A stretch of 64,000 nucleotides of DNA from Corbicula japonica (GCA_038501625.1 JAZAYU010001101.1:24080-88079); one strand, 5' to 3'. Shown: positions 21,452 through 34,966, counted from the first letter of the stretch. Notes: generated by a model not told the origin, from the letters alone. Numbers and translations are program-made.

Positions 21452-23382
21452 TGACGTCACTGTCTTGAATATATTACGTCAGATACTTGAAGACGTGACT
21501 CATTCTACATGGGAGGTGTAGGATCGAAAATTCCTACACGGGTAAAAACACCGGATGACCTGATCTGGTATGCAAGAAAAGGCCATGCGAGATAAGGAAA
21601 TCTCACACGGCTAAAAATAGAGATTTTTCTGTCTAGTAAGTGAGAAACGCTTATCCCCACTAACCCCAGAAAACATGTATTCACGTTTATTACACGTATA
21701 ATAATCTATCGAAGCTTGCCTCACAACACTTACTGTATGTTATTGTGTCATCGAGTGGGATTGACTTGATCTCTGTATAATCAACTTGAACTTCCATCAT
21801 TTTGGGGAGCATGACTGATCGTAGAAATTGGTTTCGAGCAGTACAAAATGTTCGATGAAAGCAAATTCAACGTAAGACGAACCTTTTATCATGGAAATAT
21901 GCTATCTGAGCAGGAGTAAGGCAACAATCATCTTGCAACATGAACACTGTTTTCACCGCCAAAGACGAACAAAACATCTATAAACTATAAAAAAAAAGTA
22001 CATGCATTTAGGAAAGATACTCTAGCCGAGTGATATTTCATCCACATGTACAACGGGTCGAATAATATAGCTTTTTTTTGAAAATTGTGATCCATGTTAA
22101 AAATTTGCGAAAAGTAAAAGCACACATACAATGTACCTATTTTCTATTGGTTTCTAACATTCAGCTTAACGTCTGGAACGCAGTCAACGTTTCGATGTCA
22201 AGATTACCGTTAAGCAGGCATGCTTTTTCAAATTAATATCTAATATCTTAAGCATCAAAGATGATATCACCTATTGAAGTTAGGCTCTATGATATCTCAT
22301 ATCAGAAGTTGAAGAGTGATAACATCGTATTAAATATGTGACATCACCAATGCGTATTATAGTACGCGGTATTATTTGATGTGATGACTTTGTTTTGTGA
22401 AGTTTGTTTCAGTAGGAGTTAAATGTGAAAACTGGTTAGAAACCTTCGGATAAATTGAGGGCTTGGCAATCGTATAGATCGCAATTGAGGCAGTTCTTGA
22501 GTTCATATTGTAACACGTTAAGAAATTGTAATATAAATAAACTAAAAAACTATCCGTCGTAAACGAGCCAGATTTTGCAATACCATGACATAGATTAACT
22601 ATGACGTGATGTCGGAAATTGGCGTTATTTGAGAAAGAAATATTAAACATTCATTTAGCCGTGGCACCAACGTTTACGACTTGAAGTTCAGACCATAATA
22701 AACTTGTGTAAATATTTTAGTAAAACACCAACACATATCTTTAAGATGAGTATAAAGGCGCAAAGAAAATATTCTGTCAGGGTTGTGGGGTGCGGGTGAA
22801 AATTGATCTGATGGGGACTCGTGAAATGGCTTAAGCGATTTAACAGTTGAGAAAGCCTACAAAAAGAGGGTACGAAAGAAACCAAACGTATGGCGTAACG
22901 GTCGTGACGTCAAGGGCTTGACGTCAACTGACGCTTACAGTCAGACAGCTGGTTGATATGGTTCCACATACCGAATATTGACCGAAGATTTAAACAAGCT
23001 TGATCTATGTATAATTGCAAAATTGATATGCAATGCTGTATAACTTTTCGTTGTAGATATGTCTGTTTTTTTAAAGATAGAAATCATATTTCAGATTTTA
23101 GATTAATTGATTTGGGGCAAGTCACGGTAAAAGATGTCTTCTGTGATATTTTTTTTAGAAATTTTAGCTGCTACTGTATTTGGAAAGAACTTACAATAAT
23201 TACAATAATTACTAATTTCTCGGGCACGACATAACGACTGATCTGATCTGTTATTTTCTGATAACTACGAGTATGAGATTTTATTACACATGCTGACTAT
23301 ATAATGCTATATTTACTGCATAATGCCTAATCTGCAATTTCGTCTGCTCAACTTAATGACGTCATTTCTAGGATTGACGTCA
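21452..23382. promoter_or_regulatory. Cluster of CRE octamers
   Basis: Perfect TGACGTCA occurs at 21452-21459, 22905-22912, 22919-22926, 23357-23364 and 23375-23382. Near matches (TGACGTAA, TGACGTTA, TTACGTCAG) lie at 21116, 21424 and 21474. CREB/ATF-family bZIP factors bind this octamer. Two of the sites form pairs 14 and 18 bp apart. No transcription start or gene is visible nearby, so regulatory use is inference. Confidence 0.4.
22372..22900. other. No recognisable gene
   Basis: Minus-strand frames of 92 and 65 codons here lack recognisable motifs. Confidence 0.4.
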
Positions 23383-23519
23383 GCTATCCACAAACAACTT
23401 TTCACGTGACGCACCTCATATAAATCAATGTTACAATGTTTAAATTACAATTAAATTATATTTGGCGGATTTTATGTTTATAAATTGTCGAATTCAGTGC
23501 TGTGTGCTCTTTAACTTTT

Positions 23520-24056
23520 GTTGTTTTCTCAAGTGAAAGTATTCGTTTTTAATCGGAATTCCCCCAGTAGTAAACAAGACACGTACATGTATTCTTGGTA
23601 ATTACATGTAGGTTGTTTTCTCAAGTGAAAGTATGCATTTGTGATCTGAATTCCCCCAGTAGTAAACTAGACATGTACATGTATTCTTGGTAATTACATG
23701 TACTAGGTTGTTTTCTCAAGTGAAAGTATGCATTTGTAATCTGAATTCCCCCAGTAGTAAACTAGACATGTACATGTATTCTTGGTAATTACATGTAGGT
23801 TGTTTTCTCAGGTATGCATTGTAATCGGAATTCCCCCAGTAGTAAACTAGACATCTACATGTTTTCTTGGTGATTACATGTAGGTTGTGTTCTCAAGTAT
23901 GCATTGTAATCGGAATTCCCCCAGTAGTAAACTAGACACGTACATGTATTCTTGGTTATTACATGTAGGTTGTTTTCTCAAGTATGCATTTTTAATCTGA
24001 ATTCCCCCAGTAGTAAACTAGACACGTACATGTATTCTTGGTAATTAGGTTGTTTT
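23520..24056. repeat. Minisatellite, about 84-94-bp unit
   Basis: The unit runs from GTTGTTTTCTCAAGTGAAAG through GAATTCCCCCAGTAGTAAAC to TTCTTGGTAATTACATGTAG. There are about six copies. Later copies lack the GTGAAAG segment, so unit length falls from about 92 to 84. The sequence between GAATTCCCCC and ACATGTA is the best conserved. Confidence 0.85.
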
Positions 24057-26711
24057 CGACATACCTCAAATGAATCAAACAATTTATAAAACATCCGAGT
24101 TGAATAATATGTACTAGGCGTTATAGTCTGAAATCCTTTAATACGAATATATAATCACACTACATGTAATCCGGTTTCAAAATTCTCGTTCATTTCAAGG
24201 GCTGCGGACAGCGACGTCATAAAGCGACATTACAGCATGTATTTGAACCATCAATATTCATTAACACGTTATTAAGACTAACATTATTTTTTATTCTATT
24301 GTATGAATTGCTGTATGATGTATAATTTAATGCCTATGGGTCGCATGTACGTAACCAATGACTGTTTTTAATGGGATTACGACGTGCGTTCCGGGGATTT
24401 CCCTTGAGAAATTTATCCTCCACTAGTATAACGCTTCACTCTACACGGCGGAAGTGACGAAATCTTGAAATAAGACCATAAGCTATCCTCCGTACTCTCC
24501 TTATTTGGCACCATTCCGGAACGATGTCCACTTGTGGCCTTAAAAACCGCTTAATATTTGTCTCTTTTTTATGGTATTTTGAAATAAGTTTAGTCATTTT
24601 CAATCAAACCAGTTGGTGTTATTACTATTATTGTTTCGGTACAAGTAAAAGCCGCACGCCCACATATTTGCGGGATCGAACAAACCAAAGACATCTATCA
24701 GCCATCAACGATGTCAAATATATGAAATGAAAGCTTTCAGGCTCGTCTGCTGAGACATTCAAACAACGACTAAGAAACATAACTTGATACAACTCTTTCC
24801 TATACACTGTTGTATATACAAACTACATTTGTGTCCCTTGTCTTGTCATGAGTTAATACTTACCATAAACTGAAACAACCATTACCACGCTTTATTGCAA
24901 TATATTACCTATATTAGCACCCCTTTCTGCGATATAAACTTGATGTATATTTCGCTCAGCCTTTGATGTTATGTAGTCTAGTTGTATGTTCATGTAAAAC
25001 TAAAACACTCCAAATTTGTCTGTATTTTAAACCAAATCATTTCTTTATATAACATGAGCCAGTCGTAAATGATATGCTATTTTACAACGTAGAACCAGTT
25101 GAGAAAGAACGGGTCTGAGATATTAAAGCACAGATGAAGAGTTGCTCGATTGCATTTAATGTTATATCATTGTTTTCGGTTGTTTTTAAAGTTCCCTTTT
25201 TATCTATTAAGTTAAGGAAATTAAATGGAACACATTTAGCCCTACACTCCGCCAATTTACGTGAAATTTGTCTGCCTCAGTTTGTTAACTTGATTGAGCA
25301 AGACATTAAAAAATTTCAAGTACCCAATAATAAAATCAATACTGAAAGAAATTAAGAGCAAACAATGAATTTTGCAGCACCAATTTATTGATAGTTACAG
25401 TAATTCTAAACATCGACTTTTTCAAGAAGAGTAATATGCGAACTTTTTAATGCTTAAGTGTACGGCTTATTTGCTTTTCTGCATTTCTGCATATTAAATA
25501 TCGTTAGAGAAAGAGATACTACGCATATCTGGTTTAAGATTGATGAGCTGTTCTATCTGAGTACATGTATCATGTCTGATTTGTGAAATTTTAAACGCAC
25601 GGGTACACCGTTTGTATCAATGTGTCATAGTTAGGTGAATGAAACACGGAGGGCACGTTTCCAACTTCAGTTTCAAAATATTTCTTTGCACAACAAATAT
25701 TCACCAAATAATCGACCAAATTACCTGTACAATTATACAATTACTGTGTTAATGTTTTATCAAGACTTTTATTTATCTAATCGATTAATTCGAAGATATT
25801 CGAGTATTACAAGTCTTTCATCATTCTTATGAGTAAATCCCTATTGCGAACATCTGCAAAATGGGATATACAGTTAGGTAAGCGGACGAAATTTCATAAA
25901 TTCTTCCTTGTTTATTAATAGCAATATGACTCAATGGCTTTTATAGAGACAGTCAGTGGTGTGTTACAGGCTATTGAATTTCAAAGTAAAATTGCAGAGG
26001 ATGTGAAGCGAATAAATGACAGCTTTTTTAATCTAAACCATCAACAAGTTGTTTTGACACTGTAAAGCAGAGTCAATGAGGCGTTATGTATTTATCATTA
26101 TAGAAACAGTCGATATATAAGCGGATACGTTTCATAATTATACCCGTTGCAGTAGATGTTATATCATATTATTTGAACAAATGTAGTCTTTAACAGATTA
26201 TTACTTCTAGGCCGTTGGTGCTGAACACCACGTGTACCAAAGATAAGTGTTGCACAAAATGATAACAGACTCTTATGAACATGACGCCTCACTCAAATAC
26301 TTAACGTACATGTATTGTTCGTTAGGTAAATCTCCTTTATCAAAAAACTTTCATCACGGTATGTATCCCAATAATCAGGGCTCGGATGATAACGACAGTC
26401 TCTGATGATAATAGCGGCTCGAATTGTGGATGACAGTGAGAAAAGCGTTAGTATTTTTGCTTTTATCTTTTACTTATGCCGATTTAAATCAGGTTAGCGA
26501 TTGCAATTGTTATAGGCAAACATAAGCTATATAAAACTGCAATTGTTTTTGCAGACAGTCCCAACATCGAGGTGAAAACCACCAAAGACGGTTAAAAATT
26601 CGACCCATCGCTCAAATTAAACAATTTTCCATCTCTATTTAGGTAGTTGAGTGCAGAAAACATAACTATTTGATCCTTTACTGTCCCTCTGTTGATAAAA
26701 AATCACAATAT
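24057..26711. other. No recognisable feature
   Basis: AT-rich. Frames at 24524, 25134 and 25635 (60-73 codons) have no recognisable domain. Confidence 0.4.
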
Positions 26712-26794
26712 GTTATTGGGTTAAATTTAGATATATTTTTACGGAACAATGTTACATTGTTCTGTAAAAATGAATCTAAATTTAACCCAATAAC
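26712..26794. repeat. Near-perfect hairpin, 41-bp arms, no loop
   Basis: GTTATTGGGTTAAATTTAGA at the left pairs with TCTAAATTTAACCCAATAAC at the right. The arms meet at TGTTACA with only a few mismatches. It could be a tiny foldback element or a hairpin RNA locus. No loop or precursor evidence supports a miRNA. Confidence 0.75.
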
Positions 26795-26859
26795 ACGAAC
26801 AATACTAAGTTGGGCTTTGAAAAATCAATCAAAATAAAAATCAATTGAAAAAATAAAAA

Positions 26860-27062
26860 TGTCATTATACTGTTATCAGTAAATAACCAGTTACCGATGT
26901 CATGCAGTGATTGTAACGTATATCAGGGCTATCCGATCAACCTTTTTTTTTGGGGGGGGGGGGGGGGGGGTGGTTTTCCCTGTTAGCTCAGTTGATTGCG
27001 TCGCAGGAATTGCAGGGCTAGGCGCTTTCGCCGTGTCGGTGCGGGTTCGCTCCCAGCTAGAG
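26860..27062 (+). mobile_element. tRNA-like SINE-type repeat, solo copy
   Basis: An A-box-like TTAGCTCAGTTG (26983-26994) and a B-box-like GGGTTCGCTCC (27043-27053) are spaced as in a tRNA gene. The upstream segment (TACTGTTATCAGTAA ... TATCCGATCAACC) matches the units at 52975-53650. A poly-G run of about 20 lies at 26950-26970 between them. It is not a functional tRNA: the acceptor and anticodon stems do not pair. Confidence 0.6.
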
Positions 27063-28447
27063 ACACTAACATTTTAAATGATTTAGATTTTAAGAATAAG
27101 TTAAATGTTTATACATTTGTATAACATGTTTGTGTTAAATGAAGTGCGTACATCCGTACATTACCAAAAATCAGTTTGATTAGAAAAATTAAATAGTTGA
27201 GTTTACCCAAACATTTATTGTAGAATAGCTCAGCAGAACCTTATGTTATTTAAACTATTCCATGATACTAGGAAGATAGTTTTTCATATAAATAAAATAT
27301 TTCAACAATATCAAAGGGGAGAAATTGAAAAAATAAAAGTTAGAAACGACTAAGAAAACGAAAACGAAATCTTAAGTGGTTACAGACCTGAACGGAGTAG
27401 AGTTCATTTTTCGAAATTGCCTTATCGACATATATACCTAACAAAAATAAAAAAGTATTCAATTTCCTATCTTAAATTTTATAAAATATGGAAAGGAAAA
27501 CTAAAAATTCTATATGTGAACAAATTTGCATCTCTGTTATCATTGCAAAGAGATAAAGTTTTATTGAAAATCTGCAGCCATAACTTAGTTATATTTCCCT
27601 TGTTTATTATTAAACTTTTTTTGAAAAAGTCAGTGATTCATAAAAATATTCACATTTACTTGAATTTAATCAATTTTTCTACCTCTTGTGATCAATAAAA
27701 TCACAAAACATTAATCAATAAAGCAACTAGTCTTCGATAAACAACGCCAGAAATTCCAACCATTTTCAATTACCTCCCTTTAAATTGAATATATAGTGTT
27801 TTGTTATCCATTATCAATTGTTATTCTATTGGCAGATGCTCAGGCCTTGGTGTGGAAGATAATGTTCACGAACAGTTAAATTTAAAAACAACTGAGATGA
27901 ACTGACAAAACACCATTCAAAGCGTTCCTGATTAAATGAAAATATGGTTATGAGAATATAAGCATATAAGTTCAGTATATTAAAAGTTGCTTGAGCATTA
28001 AGGAGCCGAGATTAATTACTAAAATCATAAGTAGAGATATGGTAATTTTACGTTATATCAGTTGAGAAGACTTAAACTAATGTAATGTGTACGCCTATAC
28101 GGAATCATTATATTGTGTCTCAAGTACGATTAATACATATATTTAACAGTAGCGTATATCTACTTCACTATGGCGTACGAAAAGGCGCAAAAGGTAAAAA
28201 GTGCTGGTGCACCTATAAATTTATGCGTCCAATGATGAAGTAAAGTAATAATCGCTTCATATCTTACGTTCAATCCTTTCAACACTTTAATATTTACCAG
28301 ACGTATGTGCTTCTAATGATTAACTTCTCTTAATGTTTTAAGCCTCACATTTTATTCGAACCCAAATGGCATAAATTTACAATTTCGAAGCTCGAGTTTT
28401 GAGAAAATATCTCCTTTTTCGCCAAATAATCATGATAATGGTACATA
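27063..28447. other. No recognisable feature
   Basis: AT-rich. The 93-codon frame at 27417 is lysine/isoleucine-rich translation of AT-rich DNA. Confidence 0.45.
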
Positions 28448-28830
28448 GTTACAGAACTATCAATAATGAAATTAACAATCGAATCGGAAGCGGACCGCAA
28501 ACCGATCCCGACAATGTTGAATAGTTACAGAACTATCAATGATGAAATTACAAACGAATCGGAAGTGGACCGCAAACCGATCCCGACAATGTTGAATAGT
28601 TACAGAACTATCAATAATGAATTTAACAATCGAATCGGAAGCGGACCGCAATCCGATCCCGACAATGTTGAATAGTTACAGAACTATCAATAATGAAATT
28701 AACAATCGAATCGGAAGCGGACCGCAAACCGATCCCGACAATCTTGAATAGTTACAGTACTATCAATCATGAAATTAACAATCGAATCGGAAGCGGACCG
28801 CAAACCGAACCCGACAACGGTAAATAGTTA
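28448..28830. repeat. Minisatellite, 75-76-bp unit, five copies
   Basis: The unit runs GTTACAGAACTATCAATAAT, GAAATTAACAATCGAATCGG, AAGCGGACCGCAAACCGATC, CCGACAATGTTGAATA. Copies start near 28448, 28524, 28599, 28675 and 28751. The 69-codon ORF here is the array read in one frame. Confidence 0.9.
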
Positions 28831-30062
28831 CATGTAGTATGATGAGTATGAATGATTTTACCTACAGAAATATCATTGTTGCCAATTATGTGCTACTACA
28901 AAGAAAAAAATAGAAAACTTAAAACAAATGCATACACAATTGTACAAAACATTTGAATATAGATAAAATTCTTTAATTATTCATGTTGCATAGTTTGACT
29001 TCTACTTATTTCCCCTCCGTAGATTAGAATTTGGAACCGACCATAATGTAAGCGTTATAAAGCAGCAATACACGTAAGTTTTAAAAGTTTTAAGTCAACA
29101 TTTAAGTTTTTAACGATTGAAATAAACATATTAGCCATAAGGCTATACAAAAAACGTGCTTGCATCGAGAATACAGCAAGATGTAATGTTTTGATATGTG
29201 TACTGCATATATTAGGGAATAGAAATTTCAGTGATATTTCTTCGGGAAAAGAGAATTTGACAAAACCCAGTTTTCGACGTTGCCAACCCAGAGCTAGTTT
29301 GTCCGACGAGACAATGGCATTGTATTATCATCTAGGGAAATCATTGAAAGAAAATAGAAGCTCGATCAGTTGATTTTATTCCTGTCATTATTTCTTGCTG
29401 ATTTCATAGGTCTTCTGGTCTCTTGTTGTTTTTTTATTGTTTCTGATTGTCTTGATAATATCTGGGATGCAATTGTTGCTGGTTTTGAGCTAGTTTACAT
29501 TTGTATTGCTGTCCGTCTGGCACATGTATGTGTGTTATAACTTGTTAGGCAGTTATGTTATGTTTTTGTCCATTACTTGGCCTTAGGTTGTTTAAAACAA
29601 TTAGTTAATACACAATAATACACTCGACCTTCCCAACTCGTCCAGCCGATATACAAATGGTAAATATTGCCATGATACATCACGTGATCCAAGAAGTCTA
29701 ATTAGACTAAGCGTTAAAAATGGTGTAGAATAAACTGGTTATATAGTACATAAAACTACACATACGCTCTCAAAAAATCAAATACCGGTCTTCACCAACT
29801 ATAACAGTATAAACACCATCACATAATCCCACAAGGCTAATCAGACCAGATAATCAGTTAACAGCATACAATGACAAACAGTACATATTACATTTGTATC
29901 ATACACGACCTTTAGATCAGAAGTTGAAACCATGGTACAAATCGACAGAATGTTTATAAAACCACAGCTAACATAGACCACATAATAAAAGCGCTAATAA
30001 GCTATGCTAGACGATTTAAATTGATAAAGTAGAATGCACAGACGAACTAGGGAGGCTTACCG
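28831..30062. other. No recognisable feature
   Basis: AT-rich. No supported gene. Confidence 0.45.
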
Positions 30063-30640
30063 TCAATTTACTCACTGACAACGGATGTATGACCCTGTCA
30101 GAACGTTCAATATATTTGGTGCAAAATGCTGTATTCTATCTAACATTTGCACACCAATCAATTTGCTCACTGACAACGGATGTATTACCCTGCCAGGACG
30201 TTCAATATATTTGGTGCAAAATGCTGTATTCTATCTAACACCTGCACACCAATCAATTTGCTCACAGACAACGGATCTATGATCCTGTCAGAACGTTCAA
30301 TATATATATGGTGCAAAATGCTGTATTCTATCTAACACCTACACAACAATCAATTTGCTCCTTGACAACGGATGTATGACCCTGTCAGAACGTTCAATAT
30401 ATTTGATACAAAATGCTGTATTCTTTCTAACACCTGCACACCAATCAATTTGCTCACTGACAACGGATGTATTACCCTGCCAGGAAGTTCAATAAATTTG
30501 GTGCAAAATGCTGTATTCTATCTTACACCTGCATACCAATCCATTTTCTCCTTGACAACGGATGTATGACCCTGTCAGAACGTTCAATATATTTGGTACA
30601 ACGTGCTGTATTCTATCTAACACCTGTACAACAACTCACG
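30063..30640. repeat. Minisatellite, about 95-bp unit, six copies
   Basis: The unit runs CTCACTGACAACGGATGTAT, GACCCTGTCAGAACGTTCAA, TATATTTGGTGCAAAATGCT, GTATTCTATCTAACACCTGC. Starts are near 30071, 30166, 30261, 30359, 30453 and 30548. Overlapping plus-strand ORFs are array translation. Confidence 0.9.
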
Positions 30641-31367
30641 ATTTATATTTTGAAGTTTTAGCCTAACAGTTTTAGTAAATAAAAGAGAAATTTACAACGA
30701 AAGAAAAGAAATTGCTAAAATCCCAAACGGATGTTATTGTGTGTCTTAATGTATGTTACATTTAAATTTGATCACGCATAACATCATTGAAACTCCTCAC
30801 CATACGACCTTGTCACCAGATTGGGAACATTATAAAATCATTTGCAGTGACATCACTGGAGATTTAAATTACATGCCATTTCAACAGAAATAGCTTTACA
30901 AAAATTGTCACGTTTACATAAAAACACGTCCATTGCACATACTATTAAAAGCAGCTTGTTCACAGGATGTTATCAAACCTTGACCATTTAACTATAGTAT
31001 TCTCTTTGCACAAATGAATCATTAATGCTCCATGTCTGAACAGTCGATGATTTACAGTAAATTTTAATTTGACTGCAAAATACCTCCAGAGTATAAATTT
31101 TTATATATGATTTTACTTAATAGTCATCTGAAAGCGGTCATTACTATAGAAATTGTTATTCTTCTCCGAAATAAAAGCAACACACTTTTTCCAACTCATA
31201 AATCTGGCATGTCATATTCTACCTTCACCGAACCCTCCTAATCAATCATAGGAAAAGGAAAAAACATCGTGTTATCCTCTTTGTATCTTAACTTTGGTAA
31301 TAACTTTCTCGTCGTATTCGAAATAAATACGGGACCTTCCTCAGTTTTGCGGACGCCTCAGCTCCTT

Positions 31368-31370
<3 letters not shown>
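30641..31370. other. No recognisable feature
   Basis: AT-rich. Nothing supported. Confidence 0.45.
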
Positions 31371-31371
<1 letters not shown>

Positions 31372-31428
<57 letters not shown>

Positions 31429-31440
31429 CTTTCCTTCTTT

Positions 31441-31485
<45 letters not shown>
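31372..31485. repeat. (CT)n microsatellite
   Basis: Two (CT)n runs, of about 50 and 40 bp, are separated by a TTTCTTTCTTTCC-like segment. Confidence 0.95.
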
Positions 31486-31487
<2 letters not shown>

Positions 31488-32509
31488 TTTATTTTATCTT
31501 TGTACAACAAAATATTTCAAACATGAAATGGAAACATAGACCAGGAATCGTTTTATGAAGCTTCTTTTGCCGACATAAAGGAGCTGTTTTGTTCGTCCGA
31601 ATCGTTAAATGTAGCTCATTTTAATATTTAAATATCGACAGTCCTTCAAGCATTAAATCGACATTTTATTGCGTATATCAGGGTATGAAACCATTTCAAT
31701 TGTTTAAAGTAGGCTTCGCGTAATAGGAAACTTTGTTATATAAAAGGCTTCTTTGAAAAGCTTTTTGGGACTGCCGCTCGGACTAAAAAAAGCGAATGGC
31801 GGCAGGATTTTTAACAACAGCTCGTAGCAAACGTGGATGCTCATCGACGTCACATGATAAATCCCTGTGCACAGTCCACAAAAAATGGGCTTTAGTGTAA
31901 ACGCGCTCGTGACCAAATGTTTTTAATGATGTTCTATTGCAGCAAAGTGCAAGGTGAGCGTTCATAATAAGTTCTGAAAAGATTAAAGATTAACACACAA
32001 ATGAATTATTTTTAAAATGATGTAATTTATCAAATTTACAGATTTTTTTTCACCCTATCCGTTCGTAAATATTTTCACTGCATGGATGGAATTTAGAATT
32101 AAGATAAGTTTGCTTAATAGTTAAAATAGCATTTGCTCTCAATTACTAAGTCTGGTTGGGATTGGATGGGTTCTAATATACTGACTTTCACTGTTAAGTT
32201 AGTTTTATTTACGCTAACTACAACACTTGCGCATAAACGTACCAAATACATTATCATGTTGTTCGGTAGAATGTGATATTGACGCGCAACAGTGACTCTA
32301 TACTTTTTGTGAAAAAAGAATATCCTTTATACATTTGTACCATTCAATCATACCGAAATATGATATTGTGGGTCAAGTAAAATATATCATTATACATATA
32401 AACCTGCTAGACAGGTTTCCGAATGACGCAGCAATTGCGAATAACTAATTACCTTTTGGTATGTGGCTTTATCGAACGATAGAAACACTCAAATATTAAT
32501 TGTTATACT
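31486..32509. other. No recognisable feature
   Basis: AT-rich. Minus-strand frames at 31704-31965 are unrecognised. Confidence 0.4.
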
Positions 32510-33969
32510 GGTTACATTATACACAACCACACTTAACACATAACCAATCACACCATACTTTGAATACTGGTAAACATTATAAACAACCACACTCAACACA
32601 TAACCAATCACACCATACCTTGAATACTGGGTAACATTATACACAACCACACTTAACACAAAACCGATCACACCATACTTTGAATACTGGTAAACATTAT
32701 ACACAACCACACTCAACACATAACCAATCACACCATACCTTGAATACTGGTTAACACTATAAACAACCACACTCAACACATATCCAATAACACCATACTT
32801 CGAATACTGGTAAACATTATACACAACCACACTTAACACAATAATAACCAATTACACCATACTTTGAATACTGGCTAACATTATACACAACAACACGTAA
32901 CACATAACCAATCACACCATACTTTGAATACTGGCTAACATCATACAAAACAACACTAAACACATATCCAATCACACCATACTTTTAATACTGGCTAACA
33001 TTACAAACAACAAAGCTAAACACATAACCATTCACACCATATTTTGGTTAATGGTTAACATTATACACAACAATACTAAACACATATACAATCACACCAT
33101 ACTAAAGAATACTGGTTAACATTATATAAAATCACACGAAGCACATCAAGTATTACACAAGACATGTAAATACTGGTGAACATTATACATAATCACAATC
33201 AACACATATCAATTCACTCCATACTTTGTATATTGGTTAACATTTTACACAACCATAATTAACACATAACCAACCACATCATACTTTGAATACAGGATAA
33301 CATTATACACTAGAACTCTAAACACATAACTAATCAGACCATACTTTGAATACTGGTTCACATTATACACAACCACACTAAACACATAACCAATCACACC
33401 ATAATTTGACTACTGGTTAACATTTTACACAACCACAATTAACACAGTTAACACATTTTATAACCAATCACACCATGATTTGAATACTGGTTAACATTGT
33501 ACACAGACACACTAAACACATAACCAATCACAACATGCTTTGAATACTGGTTAACATTATACACAGCCACACTAAACACATAACTAATCACAGCATACTT
33601 TGAATAATGGTTAACATTATACACAGCCACACTTAACACATAATGGTTAATAATAAACACACTTAACACATAATCAACCACACCATACTTTGATAAGTGC
33701 TTTTCATTATTCACAACCACACTAAACACATAAACAATCACACCATACTTTGAATACTGGTAAACATTAAACGCAACCACACTAAACACATAGCATATTA
33801 CACTTTACGTTGAATACTTGTAAATAATAAACGCATACACATACTTAACTATCGCACAAACTGTAAATACTGGTGTGCAATATACACAATCGCACTTAAC
33901 ACATCTTCTATCACACCCGACTTTAAATACTGCCAAATACTTTAAACAAACACAGTAAGCATATTATAT
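32510..33969. repeat. 60-bp minisatellite, about 24 copies
   Basis: The unit runs TAACATTATACACAACCACA, CTTAACACATAACCAATCAC, ACCATACTTTGAATACTGGT. Periodicity is exactly 60 bp at the left (32510-32850) and the array is increasingly diverged to the right. Frames of 120 and 113 codons on the minus strand (VLSVVVYNVYQYSKYGVIGY) are 20-residue translations of the unit, not evidence of a gene. Diverged copies continue past an insertion at about 33970-34430. Confidence 0.92.
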
Positions 33970-34110
33970 AAATATCACATCCCATTGGGGGAAACAGTAC
34001 GAAATGTTAACCCGAGAGAAGTAATGTCAACCGAGGCGTTAGCCGAGGTTGACATTACCTTCTCAAGGGTTAACATTTCGTACTGTTTCCCCCAATGGGA
34101 TGTGATATTT
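33970..34110. mobile_element. Foldback element, about 63-bp arms, inserted in the minisatellite
   Basis: AAATATCACATCCCATTGGG at the left and CCCAATGGGATGTGATATTT at the right are perfect inverted repeats. Arms run inward through AAACAGTACGAAATGTTAAC with about two differences, around a centre of about 15 nt (GAGGCGTTAGCCGAG). It interrupts the 60-bp array. Confidence 0.8.
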
Positions 34111-34433
34111 ATTTTATTACACCGAACATTTGTTTTTTTTAGAGATCTTGACTATGACCAAATTTCGTTTGGGAACAAAATCAAGCGCCGGAAGTCCAAA
34201 ATCAATAATGCTCAATAAGCGGCTAGAAATAATGATCAAAATGCGTTTATCTCCCTTGGTCAATTACGCATGCGTAGAAGTTAATTTGTAATCGGATTTC
34301 CAAGATTTATTTTTAGATCCACGCGAGGGTGACATGATGCTGTCGCATATGTGACAGTAGCGATTATCTCCCTGTGACGTCACATTACGCTATATAGTAA
34401 ACTAATCACGTGAGGTGTAATAACATCTCTTAC
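34111..34433. mobile_element. Remainder of the insertion, bounded by TTATTACACC / GGTGTAATAA
   Basis: TTATTACACC at about 34115 and GGTGTAATAA at about 34424 are exact inverted 10-mers. The intervening 300 bp lacks array sequence and contains ATTACGCATGCGTA and a TGACGTCA (34375-34382). Either this is one element together with the foldback or two nested insertions. Boundaries are uncertain. Confidence 0.4.
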
Positions 34434-34790
34434 ACCAGACATGAAATATTTTTTAACAGTTTATACAAAAACATTAAACACATCACCTATTACATCAGAC
34501 TTTGAATACGGTTCAACAATATACGATTAACACACTTAACAGTTGTCATGTCACACCAGACCTTAAATACTGGTAAACAAAATATAACACACACCTTTCA
34601 TATCAAACTGTAAATTTTGGAAGACAATATACACAGTACACTAAAGTCATCCCCTTACAAGAGCATTCACACCAGAAATTAATTCTGGTCAACAATATAC
34701 TCAAGCACGCTTCACACATCAGTTTGCAAGACCAACCACAGCAGACGTTAAATACTGGTAAACTTTAAACACACGCAGAGAAGGACAACC
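34434..34790. repeat. Diverged continuation of the 60-bp minisatellite
   Basis: Motifs such as TTACACCAGAC, AAATACTGGTAAAC, ACACTTAAC and ATTACATCAGACTTTGAATAC recur at roughly 60-90-bp spacing, with heavy divergence. Confidence 0.6.
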
Positions 34791-34966
34791 GCTGAAATGT
34801 GGACAATTCTACAGACAACAATTATAGATACCAAACAATCATTCAAAGGACTCAGTCTTAAAAAGACAGCCTCCTTAATGAGGACTTTTGCACAAATGAC
34901 ATTAGAAGACTAACATCATTCAAAGCGCTCAGTCCGAAAAAAAAACAGCCACCCCCCTGGGTTCTC

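Noticed and set aside
26970..27062. Possible functional tRNA gene
   Set aside because: A- and B-like boxes exist, but acceptor and anticodon stems do not fold and the sequence recurs as part of a longer repeat.
28448..28830. CRISPR-like array
   Set aside because: Whole 76-bp units are repeated with no unique spacers, and the genome is eukaryotic.
32489..33789. Minus-strand ORFs of 120 and 113 codons
   Set aside because: They are exact 20-residue translations of the 60-bp minisatellite unit.
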